Shown here: positions 1-4,292 of the stretch, one piece after another | Numbering within the stretch: the stretch's first letter is position 1 | Layout of the letters: every line of letters starts with the position of its first letter | Program-made: the position numbers and the translations under genes | Notes under the pieces: model-generated | What the model saw: the letters and a program-made list of their open reading frames with translations, nothing else | Told to the model about the DNA's origin: nothing | Databases searched by the model: none | NCBI GenBank assembly: GCA_046759145.1 | Contig: JBHIBR010000121.1 | Location: 1-6,164 of the forward strand | Length of the DNA stretch: 6,164 nucleotides | DNA from: JBHIBR01 sp046759145 [NCBI: Nitrospinota bacterium] | GTDB lineage: Bacteria > UBA8248 | Direction: 5' to 3'

Positions 1-639
1 TGCGTCGTGGACACGACGGGCAGCACGCAGCCCCGGGCCATGGCCTTCCTCGTTGGCGAGCTCAGGCGTGAGGTTGATGTCCCCATCGAGGTTCACACCC
101 ACAACGACCTGGGCTTGGGCGTGGCCAGCTCCCTGGCCGCCGTGGAGGCCGGTGCGGAAGTGATCCAAGTCTGCGTCAACGGCCTGGGCGAGAGGTGCGG
201 AAATGCGGCGCTGGAGGAGGTGGCCGTGTGCCTCAAGGCCGTCCTGGGGGTGGACGTCAACATCAAGTTCGAGAAGCTGGCCGAGCTCTCCCGCCTGGTC
301 GAGCGGCTCTCCGGCGTGCGCCTCGCCGCCAACAAGGCACTCGTGGGAGACATCGCCTTCACCCGGGAGAGCGGCCTCGGCATCGACGCCCTGCAGCGCG
401 AGCTGCGGGTGGGCTACTCCATCCATCCGGAGTTTGTGGGCAGAAAATTCCGGATGGTCCTGGGAAAGAAGAGCGGCAGACCGTCGATCGAGATCAAGCT
501 TAAGGAGATGGGTCAGGAGGCCACAGAAGAAGAGATGCGCACCATGCTCGACCGGGTGAAAAGAAGGTCCATCGAGAAGAAGGCCTGGCTTGAGGATGAG
601 GAGTTCCGGGAGATAGTCCGGGATGTGCTCGGGCGCTAG
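1..639 (+). CDS. LeuA/homocitrate-synthase-family acyltransferase, 3' part
   Basis: The frame is open from base 1, so the N-terminal part lies outside the window; 212 residues are visible. The fragment is the second half of an HMGL-like TIM barrel. VDTTG (residues 3-7) is a late barrel strand. HTHND (32-36) supplies the H-x-H divalent metal ligands. NGLGERCGNA (60-69) is the family signature loop. The part after ~residue 110 resembles the post-barrel subdomain of homocitrate and isopropylmalate synthases (PEFVG, then GKKSG near 157). The family condenses acetyl-CoA with a 2-oxo acid in leucine or lysine-type pathways, or in cofactor synthesis. There is no LeuA allosteric dimer domain, so a feedback-regulated 2-isopropylmalate synthase is less likely than a homocitrate-synthase-like or uncharacterised member; the substrate cannot be decided. 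The stop overlaps a short hairpin (CGGGC-GCTA-GCCCG, 630-643) without a T-tract. The next gene converges after 36 bases. Confidence 0.85.
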   Translation, partial: CVVDTTGSTQPRAMAFLVGELRREVDVPIEVHTHNDLGLGVASSLAAVEAGAEVIQVCVNGLGERCGNAALEEVAVCLKAVLGVDVNIKFEKLAELSRLVERLSGVRLAANKALVGDIAFTRESGLGIDALQRELRVGYSIHPEFVGRKFRMVLGKKSGRPSIEIKLKEMGQEATEEEMRTMLDRVKRRSIEKKAWLEDEEFREIVRDVLGR

Positions 640-675
640 CCCGGGCTCAGAGGGGAGGGTGGAGAAGGGTCCGCC

Positions 676-1233
676 TCAGCCTCCCCAGCGGTTCCGGTGG
701 ACGAACGTCTTGGGGTCTTTCCGCACCCGAGGGGCTTTTTCCTTCCTCTGGGTTTCCTCGTCCAGCTCGTCGAGCTTGCCGGGGTAGCCGACGGCGACCA
801 GGCACACCACGTCCAGGCCCTCGGGGAGGCCCACCGCCTCGCGCACCCCGGCCTCGTCCCAGCCGGCCATGGCGTGGATTACGAGGCCCAGGTGGGTCCC
901 CTGGAGCAGCAGGTTCTCCAGCGCCAGGCCGCAGCTCAAGATGGCCTGGGACCAGCCGTTTCGGCTCGGCTGCTCGAACATGTCGCACGCCACCACCATG
1001 AGCAGCGGCGCCCGGGGCGCCCAGGCCTGGTTGCCCGGCGAGAGGGCGGCCGAGAGGCGGCGCTTCGCCTCCTCTTCTTCCAGCAGGATGAGGCGCCAGG
1101 GCTGCGCGTTGCCGGAGGAAGGGGCCCACCGGAAAGCCTCGATGAGGCTCTCCACCACCTCGGCGGGGAGGGGCCTCCCGGGGTCGATGGCGCGCCGGCT
1201 CTGGCGCTTGAGCAGAAGGGGGTGGATCTTCAT
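676..1233 (-). CDS. Nitroreductase family protein (FMN-dependent oxidoreductase)
   Basis: A complete 185-residue member of the nitroreductase fold, which is usually a cytoplasmic FMN-binding homodimer reducing nitro groups, quinones or similar acceptors with NAD(P)H. Visible motifs are RQSRR at 10-14 (phosphate/FMN contact), APSSGNAQPW at 37-46 (FMN-binding loop), the central helix GLALENLLL at 102-110, and LVAVGYPG at 145-152, the usual C-terminal strand before the FMN-binding end. The basic tail (RKDPKTFVHRNRW) is typical of the family. The length fits the small single-domain group. The start at 1233 is chosen because GAGGAGG (bases 1246-1240, minus strand) lies 6 nt upstream. The frame stays open for another 105 codons, but that extension runs through the intergenic repeat and looks non-coding. 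It converges with the acyltransferase gene. The physiological substrate is unknown. Confidence 0.9.
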   Translation of the reverse strand: MKIHPLLLKRQSRRAIDPGRPLPAEVVESLIEAFRWAPSSGNAQPWRLILLEEEEAKRRLSAALSPGNQAWAPRAPLLMVVACDMFEQPSRNGWSQAILSCGLALENLLLQGTHLGLVIHAMAGWDEAGVREAVGLPEGLDVVCLVAVGYPGKLDELDEETQRKEKAPRVRKDPKTFVHRNRWGG

Positions 1234-1329
1234 TTGCGTCCTCCTCAGCGGGGCCGTCGGCGACGCTAGGCTAGCAATTCGCTCCGCCCCCCGCAAGGCG
1301 CGGTGAACTGGTCCAAACACATGTGAGAG

Positions 1330-1382
1330 GCCCCCGGGAGAGGGGGCAGAGTTCGAGGGGCCCAGAGAAAGGAGGCCCCTCG
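1330..1382. other. Two adjacent GC hairpins in the gene-free stretch
   Basis: Bases 1330-1335 (GCCCCC) pair with 1342-1347 (GGGGGC) around a 6-nt loop. Bases 1354-1362 (CGAGGGGCC) pair perfectly with 1374-1382 (GGCCCCTCG) around an 11-nt loop. Neither is followed by a T-run on either strand, so an intrinsic terminator is not supported. They lie upstream of the nitroreductase, within the 1234-1674 stretch that carries no convincing gene. Confidence 0.4.
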
Positions 1383-1417
1383 GTGGGGGCAAGAGGAGGA
1401 CCCCGGGTGGCTCTCGG

Positions 1418-1644
1418 TTGTCAGCCCGAGCGCACTTTCTTGTCACCCCGAGCCCCTTCGTTGTCACCCCGAGCGGGGTGCCTGCCTCAGGGCAGGCTCC
1501 GCGAGGGGTCTCGGCTGCTTGGCCTGGGAACGAAGCGCCTGTGCGCACCCTGAGCGAGGATCGGGGCTTCCTCCTTCAGGGACCTCGGTGGTTGCCCGAC
1601 CCCGAGGGGGCACCCGAGATTCCTCGCTGACGCTCGGAATGACA
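1418..1644. repeat. Inverted-repeat intergenic element (MITE-like)
   Basis: The left end carries three direct copies of TTGTCA(G/C)CCCGAGC at 1418-1431, 1440-1453 and 1461-1474, spaced 22 and 21 bases. The right end, 1632-1644, is GCTCGGAATGACA, the inverse complement of TGTCATTCCGAGC, so the two ends form an imperfect terminal inverted repeat. Inside is a perfect 7-bp stem, GCCTGCC-TCAG-GGCAGGC (1480-1497). The CGAGATTCCTCGCTGACGC stretch beside the right end matches the kind of 'TGTCATTCCGAGC...GAGGAATCT' intergenic repeat I recall from several bacterial genomes. No transposase is present, so it is either a non-autonomous element or a dispersed palindromic repeat. It fills most of the gap between the nitroreductase and the GatD-like fragment. 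Confidence 0.6.
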
Positions 1645-1674
1645 TCCTAGGGAATCTGCGGGAGGGGGTTCCCC

Positions 1675-1800
1675 GTGACGTCCGAAGACACAACCATCAA
1701 GGGCTACCGCGGGCGGGCGCGGGAGGCGCTCCGCTCCTTCGGCGTCCGGGTGTGGAGCCAGGTGGAGATCGACACGAGCCGCGGGGCGTTCGGGGGGGCG
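1675..1800 (+). pseudogene. GatD-like 5' gene fragment, truncated
   Basis: A GTG start at 1675 has a strong GGAGGGGG (1661-1668) 6 nt upstream. The first ~42 codons contain GYRGRAREALRSFGVRVW, then VEIDTSRGAFGG. This fits the N-terminal small beta-barrel pattern of GatD, the asparaginase-like subunit of the archaeal-type Glu-tRNA(Gln) amidotransferase: Y-x-GRA, a GV-x-V turn, then V-E-I and a G-x-F-x-G hairpin. A full GatD has over 400 residues and would continue with a hydrophobic strand and a 'PRSE'-like stretch. Here similarity stops at a run of seven G (1792-1798). The frame then reads through unrelated, more AT-rich DNA to a stop at 1968, overlapping the next gene. I infer a gene cut by insertion or deletion. 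The family call rests on about 35 residues and is moderate; the good RBS and coding-like start are seen directly. Confidence 0.5.
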
Positions 1801-1825
1801 ACGATCACATCCGGCCGAAAACCGC

Positions 1826-1854
1826 TTGACAGGGCCGTTGGGAGCGATTCCAAT
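1826..1854 (+). promoter_or_regulatory. Candidate sigma70 promoter for the membrane-protein gene
   Basis: A perfect TTGACA -35 (1826-1831) is followed by a 17-bp spacer and TCCAAT (1849-1854), which matches four of six -10 positions. Transcription would start near 1861, about 55 nt before the ATG at 1916. The -10 falls on the left edge of the repeat shared with 2958-3015. It lies just past the GatD-like break, so the island could carry its own promoter. Confidence 0.35.
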
Positions 1855-1906
1855 CGGTTGGAGTCAGGGAGGGGCGCGGGAAAGCGGCATCTGAGGTTGA
1901 AATGGG
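1848..1906 (+). repeat. Leader repeat, copy 1 (upstream of membrane-protein gene)
   Basis: This ~59-bp segment is repeated imperfectly at 2958-3015. Shared blocks are GGTTGGAG, AGGGGC(G/A)CGG, AAAGCG and AGGTT(G/A)AAATGGG, in the same order with one single-base gap. By eye roughly three quarters of positions agree. In this copy bases 1847-1853 can pair with 1858-1864 (one G-U) around TCGG. It ends 9 bases before the start codon of the following gene. It contains no recognisable integron attC core sites. Confidence 0.7.
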
Positions 1907-1915
1907 AAATGCCGA

Positions 1916-2944
1916 ATGAACACAATAGATGTTTCGGGTCGGTGGGCAGGTTCTTTTCAAGGCACTAACCAGGGGTATGTCTTCGTTGACCTCCAGCAAG
2001 ATGGAGATAGGCTTCGGGGAAACGTTCGTCTTGAAGATATTCACCTTGGCCACACGCGAGCGTCCCTTGAGGGTACGATCTCTCAAGGCATGCTCTTGCT
2101 TCAGCTCTCGAATTTTGAAGGTCCCCAAGAGCAGCATCCCCAAATCGGTACAATTCGCGCCCAGGTGGGAGCCAGCGGGCAGGTTATCTCGGGCGAGTGG
2201 CAGACAGACCTCGGAACCCAAGGAACAGCCACGCTTCAGCGCTATGTGCGTAGTCCACAGGTCCAGCAACAGGCGCCACTTGGCTTTCTTACCAAAACTC
2301 GGCAGCTCAGAGCCTATAAATTAGATCGTCAAAGCCTTGCTACAATTCTTGGCGAGGCGATGAGTGATACTCATGTGTTAGTACCAACTTTTGCCTATGA
2401 AGTAGGAGGAAGAACGGTTACAAATATCGGCATCGAGCAATTTGCACGGAATTTGCCTCGCGAAGTGCTCAATGACTTAACCATTACCATTAGTGAGCCA
2501 GCAGTCGGTGCAGGTTATCGCGTCGTCACACTGAATTTCAAGAAGTATGATGCGAATACAGCCTTAGTCATGGCCGAGAGCCCGCTTTGGGTGGAAGGCA
2601 AGATTGCCCAAATTGAGGATGTTCTTCGGACCTATGAGCTTAGATGGAACTTTTTTTATCGAAGGTATGCCAATGAGTTGAACGCGTTAATTTTCCTCTT
2701 AATGCTTATAATTTTGCCCTCTATCGAATCAATTCCGAATAGGGCGATATTTGTAGGTCTTATTGTGCTGATTCTATGGGCTTTAGTTTTAGTTTATCGG
2801 CGCGTATTCCCAATGACGGTGATCCATACGCAGGATGCACCGCTGAGTTGGTGGCAAAAGCACGGTGACAAAATTATAGGAGGTTTCGCCAGTGCTGTTG
2901 CAAGCGCCATTGTAGTTGCAATAGTCCGCTTTTTCCTAGGATAA
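1916..2944 (+). CDS. Hypothetical membrane protein, beta-rich N-terminus and three C-terminal TM helices
   Basis: I do not recognise a named family for this 342-residue protein. Residues ~7-110 look like a small beta-barrel: GRWAG (8-12), alternating strands such as YVFVDLQQDGDRLRGNV (21-37), then LEGTI, GTIRAQVG and ISGEW blocks, each starting at a glycine turn. Residues ~125-240 look like a mixed alpha/beta domain ending in a charged helix (VEGKIAQIEDVLRTYE). Membrane helices are likely at 254-271, 276-295 and 321-340, the last close to the C-terminus. There is no signal peptide, so the N-terminal 250 residues are probably cytoplasmic. ATG 1916 is the first start after an in-frame stop at 1898; its ribosome site is weak (GGGA). 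Base composition is clearly more AT-rich than the flanking enzymes, with many A/T third positions, pointing to horizontal origin. A sensor or anchor role is only a guess. That it is a real gene is well supported by length, composition and domain order. Confidence 0.8.
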   Translation: MNTIDVSGRWAGSFQGTNQGYVFVDLQQDGDRLRGNVRLEDIHLGHTRASLEGTISQGMLLLQLSNFEGPQEQHPQIGTIRAQVGASGQVISGEWQTDLGTQGTATLQRYVRSPQVQQQAPLGFLTKTRQLRAYKLDRQSLATILGEAMSDTHVLVPTFAYEVGGRTVTNIGIEQFARNLPREVLNDLTITISEPAVGAGYRVVTLNFKKYDANTALVMAESPLWVEGKIAQIEDVLRTYELRWNFFYRRYANELNALIFLLMLIILPSIESIPNRAIFVGLIVLILWALVLVYRRVFPMTVIHTQDAPLSWWQKHGDKIIGGFASAVASAIVVAIVRFFLG

Positions 2945-2945
2945 T
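2916..2945 (+). promoter_or_regulatory. Weak candidate promoter for the GIY-YIG gene
   Basis: TTGCAA (2916-2921) and GATAAT (2940-2945) are separated by 18 bp; the -10 matches five of six consensus positions and the -35 four. It sits in the last codons of the membrane-protein gene and would start transcription just before the second leader repeat. If real, the two island genes can be expressed separately, with a long 5' leader on the second. Confidence 0.25.
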
Positions 2946-2957
2946 GGTTTTTCAAAG

Positions 2958-3015
2958 TTCAAATTGGTTGGAGCCAAAAAGGGGCACGGAAAAGCGTCAG
3001 CCAGGTTAAAATGGG
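2958..3015 (+). repeat. Leader repeat, copy 2 (upstream of GIY-YIG gene)
   Basis: Imperfect direct copy of 1848-1906, starting 13 bases after the stop of the membrane-protein gene. The best-kept parts are GGTTGGAG (2966-2973) and AGGTTAAAATGGG (3003-3015). The small hairpin of copy 1 is weakened here by one mismatch (A2961 against G2970), so conservation of that fold is not supported. Between this copy and the start of the next gene are ~100 bases with no other recognisable signal. Confidence 0.7.
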
Positions 3016-3112
3016 TCATCGCGCGTTATAGAGTACTTTTAATGGTATCTGGGATGATGTGCAGGTCAATATAAGCAATGTTAAGTGTGATAGCTGCGAG
3101 CCGAGGGCACTC

Positions 3113-3772
3113 ATGGCATGGATTGCGCTCAAGCTGAAGTGCTCCACCTGTGGTCACTTGAACTTCATCTTTATCGATCAGCAGGAGGAGAATCCACGCT
3201 GCACTAACTGTGCGTCCGTGTTCGAAGGCATTGAACTGCACAGTGGAAGCGGTTTTATCTACCTCTTGTCCAATCCATACATGCCTGGGTTGGTGAAGAT
3301 AGGTTTCACTGAGCGTGACGTTTTCGAGCGTGCTAAAGAACTCAGCGCAGCTTCTGGGGTGCCGGCACCATACGTAGTTGAGGCTTATTTCCCCGCTTGC
3401 AACGCATCAGACGAGGCTGCAATTCATCAGGCTCTGGTCGGCAATCGGGTGCCGGACAGAGAATTTTTTAGGGTGCCTGTTGAGGATGCCTTAACGAAGA
3501 TCTCTCAGGTTTGCGGGTTTCGCGCGCTGTTCTTACGTGAGGGTCTACGGCCCGCCGTTGCCGCCGGTCCGAAGAGATGGCTTAGATGTCGCACGTGTGG
3601 CCATGAGTGGCCTATTCCCGAAGACGCAGATGATACGCCCTGTCCAAAATGTTCGTGGCATGTGTCGGATCGCATAAAGAAGATAGCGAAGGAGGTTTCG
3701 GCGCCAGAATTAGGCGAAGATGAAAATGATGAGACAGACGACGAGGAAGAGCCAGAGGCGTCGTCGGGATAA
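3113..3772 (+). CDS. GIY-YIG superfamily protein (T5orf172/Mug113-like) with two zinc ribbons
   Basis: 219 residues in four parts. An N-terminal zinc ribbon has C10/C13 and C30/C33. A GIY-YIG-type core follows at ~47-133: FIYLL (48-52) is the 'GIY' strand, VKIGFT (61-66) the 'YIG' strand, R73 in ERAKEL the likely catalytic arginine, H105 in AAIHQAL, and E117 in DREFF the likely metal-binding glutamate. A second ribbon has C159/C162 and C177/C180. The last ~18 residues are strongly acidic. Relatives cleave DNA or are uncharacterised phage and plasmid accessory proteins; nuclease activity here is inferred from retained residues. ATG 3113 is chosen for the GAGGG just upstream and because the first ribbon begins nine residues in. 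GTG 3059 would add 18 residues including a CDSC pair and remains possible. It is more AT-rich than the flanks. It follows the membrane-protein gene in the same direction, but a 168-base gap and a possible own promoter argue against tight coupling. Confidence 0.85.
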   Translation: MAWIALKLKCSTCGHLNFIFIDQQEENPRCTNCASVFEGIELHSGSGFIYLLSNPYMPGLVKIGFTERDVFERAKELSAASGVPAPYVVEAYFPACNASDEAAIHQALVGNRVPDREFFRVPVEDALTKISQVCGFRALFLREGLRPAVAAGPKRWLRCRTCGHEWPIPEDADDTPCPKCSWHVSDRIKKIAKEVSAPELGEDENDETDDEEEPEASSG

Positions 3773-3776
3773 TAGG

Positions 3777-3842
3777 CCCCCCCCTCACTCCTCCTCCACC
3801 GCGACCGCCCGCACCGGGCTCCCCTCGGCGCCCTCCAGCCGG
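3777..3842. repeat. 66-bp direct repeat, copy 1 (C8-headed)
   Basis: Matches 4217-4282 at 64 of 66 bases; the differences are C3797/G4237 and C3839/G4279. It starts with eight C, only 4 bases after the GIY-YIG stop. On the minus strand, 3785-3841 reads RLEGAEGSPVRAVAVEEE and a TGA stop, and both differences are silent in that frame (Val GTG/GTC, Arg CGG/CGC). This suggests the segment is the 3' end of a protein-coding gene that was copied to new places, here without the rest of the gene. Bases 3807-3811 and 3815-3819 can form a small GCCCG-CAC-CGGGC hairpin. A run of eight G follows at 3844-3851. Confidence 0.85.
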
Positions 3843-3968
3843 AGGGGGGGGCGATGGGTTTGACGCGCGGCTTTCGGATCTCGTGGAGGCGGTGGACACT
3901 GATGGTTCGGGAGAATAGAATCGAGGAGGAAGGCCGGATGAGTTTTTCGAGCCAGGAGGTAAGTGCTC

Positions 3969-4184
3969 GTGACAAATGAATTTACGGCTGTTTTTGAGCG
4001 GGACGGCAAGTGGTGGATTGCCTATTGTCTGGAAATCCCGGGGGCGAATGGCCAGGGGCGAACGAAGGAGGAGGCCCGCACGAGCTTGGCGGAAGCGATC
4101 GCCCTGATCCTTGAGGACCGTCGCGAGGATGGGCTGCGCGGCTTGCCCCCGGGAGCCGAGCGTGAGACGGTCGTTGTGAGGTGA
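3969..4184 (+). CDS. hicB: HicB family antitoxin, partner toxin gene broken
   Basis: 71 residues with the compact HicB partial RNase-H-like fold: FTAVFERDGKWWIAYCLEIP (5-24) forms the first strands, GANGQGRTKEEA (25-36) the conserved turn and helix start, then AEAIALILEDRRED (41-54). HicB binds and inhibits the HicA mRNA-cleaving toxin; this short form has no obvious separate DNA-binding domain. GTG 3969 is chosen because AGGAGGT (3954-3960) sits 8 nt upstream. The in-frame GTG at 3963 is only 2 nt from it. The stop overlaps the GTG of hicA (GTGA, 4181-4184), the usual translational coupling. The toxin is cut after 12 codons, so this is an orphan antitoxin. The 126 bases between the left 66-bp repeat and the start hold a G8 tract, the ribosome site and presumably the promoter, which I could not locate. 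The gene is GC-rich like the chromosome, unlike the AT-rich island to its left. Confidence 0.88.
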   Translation: MTNEFTAVFERDGKWWIAYCLEIPGANGQGRTKEEARTSLAEAIALILEDRREDGLRGLPPGAERETVVVR

Positions 4185-4216
4185 AGCGCAGCGCCCTCCT
4201 GCAGCACCTTCGAAGA
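4181..4216 (+). pseudogene. hicA: HicA toxin gene, 12-codon 5' remnant
   Basis: Starting at the GTG overlapping the hicB stop, the frame reads MKRSALLQHLRR. This is the standard beginning of HicA toxins encoded directly downstream of this HicB type, which normally continue '-HGCELLREGG-H' into a double-stranded RNA-binding-like fold of ~60-80 residues with a catalytic histidine. Here the 12th codon ends at 4216 and the next base begins the second 66-bp repeat. Beyond it the frame encodes low-complexity PPPHSSS... with no HicA features. The catalytic part is absent, so no active toxin can be made. The identification rests on position, coupling and the 12 residues. Confidence 0.75.
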
Positions 4217-4282
4217 CCCCCCCCTCACTCCTCCTCGACCGCGACCGCCCGCACCGGGCTCCCCTCGGCGCCCTCCAGGCGG
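4217..4282. repeat. 66-bp direct repeat, copy 2 (interrupts hicA)
   Basis: Second copy of the C8-headed segment, in the same orientation as 3777-3842, with two differences. Its left edge falls exactly on the hicA break. Its right edge lies 10 bases from the acyl-CoA ligase stop codon. On the minus strand 4225-4281 encodes the same 18-residue tail and TGA as copy 1, but this is out of frame with the ligase, so it is not a ligase extension. The hairpin is at 4247-4259. The two copies enclose 374 bases with hicB and the hicA remnant. The C8-TCACTCC left edge is identical in both copies; the right edge is less defined (G-rich in both). Confidence 0.85.
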
Positions 4283-4292
4283 GGAGGAGGCC

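Noticed and set aside
630-643. Hairpin CGGGC-GCTA-GCCCG over the acyltransferase stop codon as a terminator
   Set aside because: Stem of five and no T-run on either strand; such short GC palindromes are common at this composition.
1234-1548. N-terminal extension of the nitroreductase by 105 codons
   Set aside because: The internal start at 1233 has a strong RBS and begins where family homology begins; the extension runs through hairpins and the intergenic repeat.
1848-3015. Leader repeats as integron attC sites
   Set aside because: No paired RYYYAAC/GTTRRRY core sites at the ends and no conserved extended hairpin between the two copies.
1848-3015. Leader repeats as fragments of a coding sequence
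   Set aside because: Copy 2 meets a stop unless a base is inserted, and the differences are not concentrated at third codon positions.
1792-3853. Shared G-run plus CGA at 1792-1801 and 3844-3853 as a target-site duplication of the island
   Set aside because: Mostly homopolymer, the G-runs differ in length, and the DNA after 3853 does not continue the GatD-like frame.
3850-3918. + strand frame GDGFDARLSDLVEAVDTDGSGE-stop after the G8 tract, possibly the tail of a lost gene
   Set aside because: Only 22 residues, no start, no family match I can name; the composition is coding-like but this is not enough to call a remnant.
3902-3979. 25-codon frame overlapping the hicB start (MVRENRIEEEG...)
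   Set aside because: No well-spaced ribosome site and no recognisable sequence; hicB with its AGGAGGT lies over its end. It could be a leader peptide but nothing supports it.
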